From Pseudomonas tumuqii (GTDB lineage Bacteria > Pseudomonadota > Gammaproteobacteria > Pseudomonadales > Pseudomonadaceae), in NCBI RefSeq assembly GCF_013184545.1, contig NZ_JAAOJA010000002.1, positions 124,001 to 188,000 of the forward strand: DNA of 64,000 bases. The letters run 5' to 3'. Positions 19,604 to 27,697 of this stretch are shown here, piece by piece. Made by a program: the position numbers and the translations under genes. Under the pieces are notes generated by a model. That model was not told where the DNA came from, made no database searches, and saw nothing but the letters and a program-made list of their open reading frames with translations. Each line of letters begins with the position of its first letter. The stretch's first letter is position 1.

Positions 19604-19645
19604 CCGGGTATCGCCGCGCTCAACCTACGCGGCCCGACCCATCTA
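19604..19645. repeat. Copy of the GGGTATCGC-type intergenic repeat
   Basis: GGGTATCGCCGCGCTCAACC followed by TACGCGGCCCGACCCATC is a diverged member of a short repeat also seen near 29273, 29341 (inverted), 29423, 38424 (inverted), 47321 and 55206. All copies are intergenic. Confidence 0.6.
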
Positions 19646-19800
19646 CGCTCGCAGTCCGCCTCATCCTGCAACTCTATTCAAGCGCCTTGCAGTGCAGCGG
19701 TCCTTGCCAGGACCGTGCATAACTTCTGTTGGCGTGGATTGTCTAAAATCAGTACGGGAGGGAATAGACAATACGGGTATCCACTGCAGGAGGTCATGCC

Positions 19801-20139
19801 ATGAATACCTTGACCATTGAAGGCTGGTGCAAAGCCAGCGGCGCCACAAAATCCACGCCGATTGGCCAATTCCAGTTTCATGTCAGCGAACCCGAGCATT
19901 TGCGCCTGGAGCGGGCCGAAGAGCGTCTGCAGAAGACTCATGAGCCAGAAGCCATGGTCGATGCCGATGTGACAACTATGGAGTTGAGTACGCCGGATGA
20001 ATGCGGCCCCTTGTCCGATATCCAGTGGCGCGTGTATCTGGATGCGGAGGAGCGCGGCCAATTCCATTTGGTCGGGCATCGGGCGAGTGACGGCAGTCTG
20101 GTTTATACCAACGCGGTCATGGTCGACCAGTTGGGCTAA
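19801..20139 (+). CDS. Hypothetical cytosolic protein
   Basis: The 112-residue acidic protein has no signal peptide, membrane segment or recognised domain. It contains beta-prone segments at the start (TLTIEGWCKASG) and end (GQFHLVGHRASDGSLVYTN). A strong AGGAGGT site six bases before the ATG supports expression. It precedes the convergent adhesin gene. Function is unknown. Confidence 0.6.
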   Translation: MNTLTIEGWCKASGATKSTPIGQFQFHVSEPEHLRLERAEERLQKTHEPEAMVDADVTTMELSTPDECGPLSDIQWRVYLDAEERGQFHLVGHRASDGSLVYTNAVMVDQLG

Positions 20140-20233
20140 GCCGGAGGCAACGCAGGGCGCCTATCCCGCCCATGTCTCTGCATGGGCGCGATACGGCTGC
20201 CGCTCGATGTACCGGCTGTCTCGGTGTGCGTGT

Positions 20234-22432
20234 TCAGGCCGTGTCCAGACGCAGTACGTTGTCACCGAACAGCCCGTCGATCATTCGCGTGGTATCCGCG
20301 CCGCCGCTGATCATGCCGCCGGGGCCGGTAGTGATCTCGTAGTGCGCGGCCAGGTCGACGCCGGACAGCTCGATCATCTGACTCGGTGGGCCACCGGCAT
20401 CGGCGCTGATCGAGATCAGGGTGCTGACTGAACTGCCGCTGCCGAGCACGGAGAAATTCAGGTAATCGGCCAGCACGCCGGATTCCTCGCTGCCCAGCAG
20501 ATCGTGCAGATTCAAGGCGTCGCCCTCGGGGCCGCCCAGTGTGAAGTCAAGGATGCGGTCGTGGCCCTGATCGCCGGCATTCCAGCTAAAGACATCCTGG
20601 CCGCTGCCGCCAATCAGGAGGTCGTCGCCTTGCCCACCGATGAGCCTGTCGTTGCCGCCCTGGCCGAACAGGATGTCATTGCCGTCGCCGCCGTTGAGCA
20701 GATCGCTGCCGCCTGGGGCGCTGGTCAGGCTCAGGTCGAAGGCCTGATCGACAACAAATTCGCGCACCTGGGTCAGGCTCGGTGCGGCGCCGCCATTGCC
20801 GGCCTGCAGGTAGTCGAGCAGGGCCTGATAACCCTGGCCGTCGTGACTGCCGGCAGGGTGCCCGGGCCAGGCGAGCAAGTCGGTGTTCAAGCTGTCGCCG
20901 AACAGGATGTCGTCACCTGCACCGCCGGACAGCTGATCATCGCCCAGCGCCAGCGCGCCAGCACTGGTCGAGCCGCTAGTGAGCAAGGCCTGTAACTCTG
21001 CGGCGCTGTGGACGATCTGCGAGCTGCCGGCCGGGGCGGTCACTACTGTGCCATCGGCCAGGTTCAGCGAACTCGGGCCGCTTGGCGCGGTATTGTCGAA
21101 AAGGTCCAGCACCGCCGAGGTGCTGGCCGAGCCGATACTGATGCTGTGCAGTTGGATCTGCTCACCGCCAATGCCTTCGTGCAACATGCCGCTACCGGCC
21201 TGCAGGGCTTCGTCGACGTCACGGAAATTGGTGATGTGGGCCGTGTCGAACACCGGATTGCCCTGTTCATCCAGGTACATGGTGGGCTGTCCGTCGGAGA
21301 GGAGAAAGGCCAGTTGCTCGAAATTGCCGGCGCTGTCCGCGCCGGCGCCGATGATCTGCTGGTTGAACCATTGGCTGGCCTCAGTCATGGCCGCCTCGTA
21401 ATTGGTGTGCCCGGTCAAGCTCAGGGCGTCGATGGCGGACAGCAGGATGCCGACGTTGGCCGCATTCAGGCCGTAGATGGTAGTGACCGTGCCGACATCG
21501 CTGTTGAACGGCAGCAGTTGCACGTTGATCACGCCATCATGATTCTTCAGCTGGTTGGCCAGGTGGCTCAAGGCATCCTTGGTCAGCTGAATGCGCGACA
21601 CTCCCGAACCCGAGTCGCGGGCCATACTGCCCGAGGTGTCCACCAGCAGGGCGATGTTGTAGTTCTTGCCGGGCAGGGTCAGGCTCTGCGTCCCGCCGCC
21701 ATCACCGATCAGCACATCGTTGCCTGAACCGCCCGCCAGCATGCCGGCAGGGGCCGGGTTCAGCGGGTTTGGCTGCAGGTGGGGAGCAATTGCGTCCGGT
21801 ACATCGTCGGCGTTGCTACCGATCACCAGCACGGGCGGTTCGGCGACCGGCGGCACACTCGGCTCAAGCGGATCGACGGGCACGACTGGTACGACCGGCT
21901 CGCCGGGGACTATCGGCTCGTCCGATTCGGCGGCCAGCGGTACGCTGTGCAAGGCGATATCGAGGTTGGCAAACGCCAGCGGCGCGGTGTCGAAACCGAT
22001 TTGCGCCTCCAGCTGGCCAGCCGTCTCCTGCAGCAGGATGAACGAGTGACCACCGCTGCCACTACCGCCGCTGCCCGCCTGAGCGCCGGCCGCCGGGGCT
22101 TCGGTAGTTGTGCTGGGGTCTTCACCCGCCGCGATGGCGCGCTGCAGTTCCTGGATTTCGCGCAGCGGCGCGCTGCTGGTCAGCGGATCCACGGGCTCGA
22201 CGCCGGCATCGCCGGCGAGCAATGCCGGGCTGAGCAGCAGACTGCTGGCGCTGCCCATGGCCAATTCGTCGCCCTGGTCGAGCCTGATCGCCACCGAGCC
22301 ATCACTCCCGGAAACCAGCTGGTCACCGAGGAACACCCGATCGCCTTCAACCAGGCGGCGCTTGACGCCGTCGTTACCGACTAGCGAAACCTCACCGATA
22401 ACCTGGCGTACCACACCTATGGATAGGCTCAT
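20234..22432 (-). CDS. Miniature LapA-like surface protein: retention module, VWA domain, RTX repeats
   Basis: The 732-residue protein has no Sec signal. Its N-terminus matches the LapA/MapA retention module: IGVVRQVIGEVSLVGNDGVK, LVEGDRVFLGDQLVSG, then REIQELQRAIAAGEDP. A di-alanine PAAG at 113-116 sits where the LapG protease cleaves LapA. GGHSFILLQET follows, as in LapA. A Pro/Val-rich linker (about 170-230) leads to a von Willebrand A domain with an intact MIDAS start, DTSGS, at 265-269. Nonapeptide RTX repeats (GGAGDDILFG; GGDGNDILFG; GGQGDDLLIGG) and a C-terminal type I secretion signal end the protein. LapA-type adhesins usually have thousands of residues, so this is a stripped form. 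No lapBCE or lapDG is nearby. ATG 22432 has AGGAG seven bases upstream. Confidence 0.85.
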   Translation of the reverse strand: MSLSIGVVRQVIGEVSLVGNDGVKRRLVEGDRVFLGDQLVSGSDGSVAIRLDQGDELAMGSASSLLLSPALLAGDAGVEPVDPLTSSAPLREIQELQRAIAAGEDPSTTTEAPAAGAQAGSGGSGSGGHSFILLQETAGQLEAQIGFDTAPLAFANLDIALHSVPLAAESDEPIVPGEPVVPVVPVDPLEPSVPPVAEPPVLVIGSNADDVPDAIAPHLQPNPLNPAPAGMLAGGSGNDVLIGDGGGTQSLTLPGKNYNIALLVDTSGSMARDSGSGVSRIQLTKDALSHLANQLKNHDGVINVQLLPFNSDVGTVTTIYGLNAANVGILLSAIDALSLTGHTNYEAAMTEASQWFNQQIIGAGADSAGNFEQLAFLLSDGQPTMYLDEQGNPVFDTAHITNFRDVDEALQAGSGMLHEGIGGEQIQLHSISIGSASTSAVLDLFDNTAPSGPSSLNLADGTVVTAPAGSSQIVHSAAELQALLTSGSTSAGALALGDDQLSGGAGDDILFGDSLNTDLLAWPGHPAGSHDGQGYQALLDYLQAGNGGAAPSLTQVREFVVDQAFDLSLTSAPGGSDLLNGGDGNDILFGQGGNDRLIGGQGDDLLIGGSGQDVFSWNAGDQGHDRILDFTLGGPEGDALNLHDLLGSEESGVLADYLNFSVLGSGSSVSTLISISADAGGPPSQMIELSGVDLAAHYEITTGPGGMISGGADTTRMIDGLFGDNVLRLDTA

Positions 22433-23034
22433 GCATTCTCTCCTTGAAACCGTCATACCCATGTCGGGGGTGGTAATCGCGCGAGCTTTTCAGCCCTGCG
22501 CGATAGACAGACCCGCTCCGAGCGGTAGTGCCTGGGCAATGTGAACTGCTCCTTGGGCAAGCAAATTGACCAATTGGTTTAGAAAGTTTTCAAGAAACAC
22601 TCATTTATAACCGTTGGCTGGTTATCGGCATTGCCCTTGGCTGCGCGTTTGGGGTGCCTGCTCGCGGGCCTTTCATAGGGGGGCTGGCCAGGTGTTCCGC
22701 GGTGATGAGCGGCCGGAGCCTGGCGGGCGGCTGAACACGCTTGTCCAGCCTTGAAACCCCAGGGCGCGGGCGATCTGGCGATGGCTGCCGCAACAGGATT
22801 GCGCGCTTGCCTTGAGGGCAGGTTGCGCAGCGTGGACAAGCCCGGATTACCCTGGAGCCGATCCGGGCCATGAGAACCGGGTAGGCTGAGTGACGCTGTT
22901 TTGCTCCACCAGCGCGATGGGAGGATGGAGCAAGCGTCATTCTTCTACGTTGTCGCAGACCTGGCGTATGAACATAGGGTCTAGGCTACTAATATTCGCG
23001 GCTACCTAGCTGCCCGCCCAGGCCATCAAGCTCC
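22433..23034. other. Intergenic region between the adhesin and the CAP-domain genes
   Basis: About 600 bases lie between divergent genes. The only open frames are GC-driven ones without ribosome sites. A short AT-rich patch at about 22565-22625 is the most likely promoter area for the adhesin. No repeat or RNA gene is recognised. Confidence 0.35.
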
Positions 23035-23943
23035 ATGACGTGGATGACACCAACCATGCCCCAAACCGCACATTCGACCTGCCGCCGCGCGCGCAGTAAC
23101 CGCCTGGCATCGCTCACGCTGGCGACGGTTGCGCTGCTCGCTGGCGCATCGGCCTCCGCCAGCGACAGCCAGCAGCTCATCGCGCTGATCAACCAGTACC
23201 GCGAAGCGCCACAGACCTGTGCCGGCAAGCCAGCCGAGGTCGCCGGCCCGCTGGTGCCCGACGAACGCCTGGCCCGCGCGCAGCTGGCGCCCAGTGTGCA
23301 GTTGCAGGATGCCTTGCAGCAGGTGGACTATCAGCCGGCCACGGTCAAGGTGCTGACCCTGTCCGGGCCGGACAGCGTGGACGCCGCATTCGAGGCGCTC
23401 AAGCAGCGCTACTGCGCCTCGCTGCTGGACGTGCAATACGCAGATGTCGGGGTGCAGCACACTGGCAATACCTGGCAGGTGATTCTTGCCCGGCCATTCC
23501 TGCCCGGCGGCATGCCGGATTGGCAGGCGGCGGGGCAGGAAATCCTGCAACTGGTCAATGCCGCTCGCGGCAAACCGCAGCGCTGCGGCAGCCAGGCCTT
23601 GAGTCCGGCAGCGCCGCTGCGCTGGAGCGAGCAGCTCGGGCAAAGCGCCCTGGCACACAGCCGCGACATGGCCGTGCACAACTACTTCAGTCACACCGCA
23701 AGGGATGGCAGCCTGGCGGGTACGCGCGCCATGCTCGATGGCTATGACTGGCAACTGATCGGCGAAAACATCGGCGCGGGGCAGGGCACGGCAAAACAGA
23801 CAGTCGCCGGCTGGCTGGCCAGTCCCACCTACTGCTTCAATCTGATGAACCCGGACTTCACCGAGATGGGCGGCGCCTATGCGGTGAATCCGCAGAGCGA
23901 TGCGGGCATCTACTGGACGCTGCTGCTCGGCACGCCGCAGTAG
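23035..23943 (+). CDS. Secreted CAP-domain protein
   Basis: The product is 302 residues with a signal peptide (hydrophobic core LATVALLAGASASA). The N-terminal 140 or so residues are not recognised. The C-terminal CAP/SCP domain has the signatures LVNAARGKPQRCG, ALAHSRDMAVHNYFSHTARD and GENIGAGQGTAKQTVAGWLA. Both conserved CAP histidines (in AHSRDM and FSHT) are present. Bacterial CAP proteins are extracellular or periplasmic with poorly known roles, often in envelope or sporulation contexts. The start is uncertain: ATG 23035 and ATG 23056 both lack a good ribosome site. It is tandem with a close paralogue. Confidence 0.82.
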   Translation: MTWMTPTMPQTAHSTCRRARSNRLASLTLATVALLAGASASASDSQQLIALINQYREAPQTCAGKPAEVAGPLVPDERLARAQLAPSVQLQDALQQVDYQPATVKVLTLSGPDSVDAAFEALKQRYCASLLDVQYADVGVQHTGNTWQVILARPFLPGGMPDWQAAGQEILQLVNAARGKPQRCGSQALSPAAPLRWSEQLGQSALAHSRDMAVHNYFSHTARDGSLAGTRAMLDGYDWQLIGENIGAGQGTAKQTVAGWLASPTYCFNLMNPDFTEMGGAYAVNPQSDAGIYWTLLLGTPQ

Positions 23944-24081
23944 GGTCAGCATGCCCGGGGATCGGGGCGCCGGGTACAGACACGCACGCGTCTTGTACAT
24001 GCAGCTACCCAGGCCTTTTTCGCCAGTCGCGTTGTCTACACTTGGCTTGTTCAGCGCAGCAGCAGGCATATCCGCAAGGTG

Positions 24082-24990
24082 ATGATAGAAACCATGGCCG
24101 CGATACGCGAACCCTTGTCCGAACCCCGGCGTCTTCCTGGTCGCAGCCGCCTGCGCGGCGTTGCGCTGCTGTTGGTCGCCATGCTGTCGATCCCTGCGGC
24201 GCAGGCCTCCGAGACACGGACCCTGCTGACGCTGATCAACATGTATCGCCAGGCCTCGCCCATCTGCGACGACCGGCAAGCCCCGTCACTGGGTCCGCTG
24301 GCGCCCGACGGCAGGTTGGCGCGGGTGCTGGTGGCTTCCGAGGCGCAATTGCAGCGTGAACTGAAGCGGGCCGGCTATCAGGCCGGCAGGGTGCAGGTGA
24401 TTACCCTGGCGGGATCCATCAACGTCAATGCCGTGATGTCTGCGCTCAAACAGCGTTATTGCGGCCCCTTGCTGGATCCGCACTACAGCGAGATCGGCGT
24501 TTTGCGCAGGGGCAAGACCTGGCAGCTGATACTCGCACAGCCTCTGCTCTCCCCAGACCTGGGCGACTGGCAGCAGGCGGGGCGGGCGATCCTGCAGCAG
24601 GTCAATCAGGCCCGCGCCACCCCCAGGAACTGCGGCGGCCAGGCGTTCGCGGCGGCAGCGCCACTGACCTGGAATGCACGACTCGCCCGCTCCGCACTGG
24701 CGCACAGCCGTGACATGGCCGCGCGCAATTACTTCAGCCATACCGGTAAAGGCGGCAGCCATGCGGGCGTGCGCGCCCAGCACGCCGGCTACGGCTGGCT
24801 GCGCATCGGTGAAAACCTCGCCGCCGGCCAGGGCAGCGCGAAACAGGCGGTAGCCGGCTGGCTGGCCAGCCCGTCCCATTGCCCCAATGTCATGAACCCG
24901 GACTTCACCGAGATGGGGGCCGCCTACGCGGTGAATCCCGAGAGCGATGCGCTCATCTACTGGACCCAGGTGTTCGGCACGCCGCGTTAA
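24082..24990 (+). CDS. Secreted CAP-domain protein, tandem paralogue
   Basis: The product is about 302 residues, colinear with the preceding gene along its whole length, including the unrecognised N-terminal part (ETRTLLTLINMYRQASPICD; QVITLAGSINVNAVMSALKQ). The CAP domain has the same signatures (ALAHSRDMAARNYFSHTGKG, GENLAAGQGSAKQAVAGWLA). A signal peptide ends at IPAAQA. Start alternatives are ATG 24082 and ATG 24094. The pair arose by duplication. The 138-base gap between them could hold a promoter. Confidence 0.82.
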   Translation: MIETMAAIREPLSEPRRLPGRSRLRGVALLLVAMLSIPAAQASETRTLLTLINMYRQASPICDDRQAPSLGPLAPDGRLARVLVASEAQLQRELKRAGYQAGRVQVITLAGSINVNAVMSALKQRYCGPLLDPHYSEIGVLRRGKTWQLILAQPLLSPDLGDWQQAGRAILQQVNQARATPRNCGGQAFAAAAPLTWNARLARSALAHSRDMAARNYFSHTGKGGSHAGVRAQHAGYGWLRIGENLAAGQGSAKQAVAGWLASPSHCPNVMNPDFTEMGAAYAVNPESDALIYWTQVFGTPR

Positions 24991-25460
24991 GCCATGGCAA
25001 TCCGCGGTGAATCGAGCAGAACATCCAGCTGGCCCAGGGTTCGCCTAGGGGCCGCGCGCCAGGTTCGCGCAATCGGCGCCAGCCACGGCGGGCAACAGGT
25101 CTGCCGGCAACGTTTGCGTGCCCGGCAGGTGCGTAACGCGATCTATGTGTGTGCTGCCGAACAGAGGCGGTCGCCTCTCGTCCGTATGATCACAAAACCG
25201 ACATCCCGGGATGTCATGGTTTTAGCGTCCATGAACGGTATGGGGCGGCCATCCAAGGCTAGCCATCCGCTGAACAACCCCCCGTATATCCGCCATTCGT
25301 ACAGTTTTTGCGCCCTTGCCGCCAATAGTCGCGTTATGGCTCGGAATATTGCGCAAGCAATGCCGTGTCTATGCCAAGATGCGCGGCTTTTGGCATTGGC
25401 AGTCCCGAGCGATGGCGCAAAAACGCGCCTGACAATTTCTCCATTGACGAGGGCCGCCGC
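24991..25460. other. Intergenic region with palindromes
   Basis: These 470 bases hold no convincing gene. Two hairpins are visible: AGAGGCG..CGCCTCT near 25163-25178, and a larger one at 25194-25222 in which AAAACC..GGTTTT encloses ACATCCCGGGATGT. The latter resembles a bidirectional terminator for the CAP genes. Confidence 0.4.
25194..25222. terminator. Putative terminator hairpin after the CAP genes
   Basis: The 14-base perfect palindrome ACATCCCGGGATGT (25201-25214) is flanked by AAAACC and GGTTTT, which extends the stem and supplies a T run on either strand. The stem has a small internal asymmetry. The distance to the CAP stop is about 200 bases. Confidence 0.4.
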
Positions 25461-26009
25461 ATGTTCGATTTGCGCAGTTGTTGGCTGTATACCGCATTGC
25501 TGGGCGGTTTCTCCATGTGTTCGGGCTTCTCTGGCCTGGCGCTCGCGCAATCCGGGGAATGGCTGTACGCCATAGAACCGCAGGTGCAACCTGCCAAGAC
25601 CGCCTCCAGTGCCGTGCTGGAAGTCCAGCGCGAACTCAACCATCGCGGCTACAGCGCCGGATTGGCGGATGGTTTGATGGGCGCCCGCACGCGTACGGCA
25701 ATCCTGGCCTATCAGCGCTCGCATGGCCTGCTCGATGACGGCAACATCAGTTCGACCCTGCTGACCCATCTGCGCGCCCCGATCCTCAGTCGGGACCCCG
25801 CGGCAACGGCCTCGATGCCCGCGGCCGCACCAGCGCATGTCGCCGCTATCCAGCAAGAGCTGCGCAGCCTTGGCTACCGCGTAGGACGTCCGTCTGACCA
25901 GCTCACGGACGAGATCTATACGGCGATCCACAGTTACGAGAGCGATCACGGATTGCTCAAGTCCGGTGAGCCGAGTGCCGACCTGCTTCGCCACATGCGC
26001 GCGCGTTGA
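25461..26009 (+). CDS. Exported protein with two peptidoglycan-binding-like domains
   Basis: The 182-residue protein has a signal peptide (TALLGGFSMCSGFSGLALA). It then has two copies of a PG_binding_1-like three-helix motif. The first is VLEVQRELNHRGYSAGLADG with LMGARTRTAILAYQRSHGL. The second is VAAIQQELRSLGYRVGRPSD with LTDEIYTAIHSYESDHGL. Such domains anchor periplasmic proteins to the wall. No catalytic domain is attached. It stands alone. Confidence 0.8.
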   Translation: MFDLRSCWLYTALLGGFSMCSGFSGLALAQSGEWLYAIEPQVQPAKTASSAVLEVQRELNHRGYSAGLADGLMGARTRTAILAYQRSHGLLDDGNISSTLLTHLRAPILSRDPAATASMPAAAPAHVAAIQQELRSLGYRVGRPSDQLTDEIYTAIHSYESDHGLLKSGEPSADLLRHMRAR

Positions 26010-26211
26010 TGCCGCAGCGGGCGCCGTCAAGCTGGATGCCAGCGCCGAACTGCGCCTGCGCGGCTGGCAACGGCTTGCCGCCGATCAATTCGCGGGACGC
26101 CTGGTCCGGCATGCGCTGATTCGCCCGCTGGCCGGTCGTCGAAGCGGGTGCGGCGGGTCTTGTGCAAGGCCCGCCGCCTTCTAGCCTTCGCTACTTCTGC
26201 TACTTCTGCTA

Positions 26212-26577
26212 CTAACGCTGCAGCCAGGCTTCGGCTTCCGCCTCCTGGCCCAGATCGAAGGCCTTGATCTGCAGGCCCGGAATCAGCGCGCCCTCGAGCT
26301 CGCTGGCTTTTCTCACCCATTCCTTGCCGGCGACCACGGCCATGCGGTCGAAGCGTCGAACAAAACGGAACAGTTGCGGAATACGCGCCAACTCGACGGC
26401 CACCGCGCCCAGGGTCGGCAGCGCAAAATCGCCGATTCGATAAAACATCAGGCCGTGCTCGATACCCTCGGATGAGTGGCTCAGCTCATCCAGTGCGTCG
26501 CGCATTTCCTCGCGGTCGAGCTTGCCGGAAAATTCGACGTCGATGCGGTTCTCACCGTTGCGCAATACCTTGAACAT
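26212..26577 (-). CDS. SpoIIAA/STAS-like domain protein
   Basis: The 121-residue protein fits the SpoIIAA-like (PF11964-type) family. It starts MFKVLRNGENRIDVEFSGKL, contains a hydrophobic strand EHGLMFYRIGDFA, and ends with FRFVRRFDRMAVVAGKEWVR and AEAEAWLQR. The typical phosphorylated Ser of anti-sigma antagonists is not evident, so a regulatory role is only possible. A GGAGA-type site precedes the ATG. It is monocistronic. Confidence 0.8.
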   Translation of the reverse strand: MFKVLRNGENRIDVEFSGKLDREEMRDALDELSHSSEGIEHGLMFYRIGDFALPTLGAVAVELARIPQLFRFVRRFDRMAVVAGKEWVRKASELEGALIPGLQIKAFDLGQEAEAEAWLQR

Positions 26578-26822
26578 AGCGACTTCTCCACAGGGGATGT
26601 GACTCCCACCATACGCCGTCTGCCGGCCCAGGTTAATGGGCCGCGCCTTGCCGGCGCGGTCAAGCGTCAGTATCCGAGCCGGTGCAGTCGCGCCGCTGCG
26701 AGCCCTATGCTCGCCAGCGTACAGACGGCTCGCCGCAATCCCCGGGACAATGCAACGTTACCCGCGCGTGAGCAACTCGAGCGCCAGGGATTCCCATAAG
26801 GTCCTGCACAGGAGTACCTGCC

Positions 26823-27038
26823 ATGGACATTTTCAAACTTGTTTCAACCGCCATCCTGCTCGCCACTTTAGGGCTGAGCGGCTGCTCCGGCATGAGTCAT
26901 CAAGAGAAGGGCACTGTCGCCGGGGCTGCCGTGGGTGGAGTGGCGGGCAACCTGCTCTGTGGCGGGGTGCTCTGCACCGGTGCCGGCGCCGTGGTGGGTG
27001 GCGTGATTGGCCACGAGGTCACTAAAGACAAGAAATAG
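26823..27038 (+). CDS. Small glycine-zipper lipoprotein (OsmB-like)
   Basis: The 71-residue protein has a lipoprotein signal peptide (ILLATLGLSGC, lipobox Cys21). It is followed by a glycine-zipper segment, GTVAGAAVGGVAGNLLCGG then GAGAVVGGVIGHEV. This matches small OsmB-like outer-membrane lipoproteins induced by osmotic or stationary stress. AGGAG is spaced eight bases before the ATG. Two extra cysteines inside the zipper (LLCGGVLC) are a small peculiarity. Confidence 0.82.
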   Translation: MDIFKLVSTAILLATLGLSGCSGMSHQEKGTVAGAAVGGVAGNLLCGGVLCTGAGAVVGGVIGHEVTKDKK

Positions 27039-27329
27039 GCCAAGGCGCGGTGAGCGCCCGATGAGCACGCAAGGTGCGCATCGGGCCGGCCGCGGGATGC
27101 GATCACGCCGAGGGCGGCACTCGGTCGATATGCTGCAGGAGGGCTTTGGCCGCGCAGCCCTGGTTCGGTTAACCCCTGATCGGGCACCTTGATGCTCCTG
27201 CCGGGTGACGGGCCATCCCCAGAATTAACCTGTACCAAAGCTTTACGTGCGAAAAGGCGACAGATCGACGTCTGCGCTGGTCGGGTCTAGGGTGGAGTGC
27301 ACATCCCATCCGGCTTGGAGGTACGCAAC

Positions 27330-27437
27330 ATGTGGATCATCGGTTCCCCACTCGATAACGCCCTGGCCGTCCTGGCCTTCGGCATCGTTTGCCTGCTGCT
27401 GGCCCGCGTGGCCTATGGCCCGGCGGAGAGGTTGTGA
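27330..27437 (+). CDS. 35-residue single-pass membrane protein
   Basis: A short frame runs from ATG 27330 to TGA 27435-27437 and encodes 35 residues. The central stretch LAVLAFGIVCLLLARVAY is a clear transmembrane helix with a charged tail (GPAERL). TTGGAGGT at 27315-27322 gives a strong ribosome site seven bases before the ATG. Size, single helix and ribosome site fit the class of bacterial small membrane proteins that tune larger complexes. The partner is unknown. It is not related to the neighbouring lipoprotein. Confidence 0.6.
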   Translation: MWIIGSPLDNALAVLAFGIVCLLLARVAYGPAERL

Positions 27438-27522
27438 AAAAACTCCCGCCTACTGCGACCGTCTCCAAGCGCCCGTTACGGCGTTGCGACGGCGCTCGAT
27501 GCCTGAGTCAATTCACGACCCC

Positions 27523-27593
27523 GTAGGAGCGGCCCATGGCCGCGAACCTCTATGTCCGAGGGCGAAGGGTTCGCTGCCATGGGCCGCTCCTAC
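27523..27593. repeat. REP palindrome (GTAGGAGCGG type)
   Basis: GTAGGAGCGGCCCATGGC at 27523-27540 is the inverse of GCCATGGGCCGCTCCTAC ending at 27593, with an unrelated middle. Relatives occur at 31463-31543, 61580-61631 and 61771-61836. It lies between the 35-residue gene and the convergent GGDEF gene. Confidence 0.75.
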
Positions 27594-27697
27594 CGGGAGA
27601 TTTTGCCGTCATGATCAACACCCGCTGAACCACACACGACCGGTGGCGCAGGCTTCAGGCGCGGCAGGGGTGCAATCATCACCGCCAGTCTGTTCGA

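Noticed and set aside
22579..22839. An 86-codon minus-strand frame upstream of the CAP genes
   Set aside because: No ribosome site, low-complexity composition, no family similarity.
25143..26030. A 295-codon minus-strand frame opposite the peptidoglycan-binding protein
   Set aside because: The plus-strand product has a signal peptide and two matching wall-binding motifs; the minus frame has nothing recognisable.
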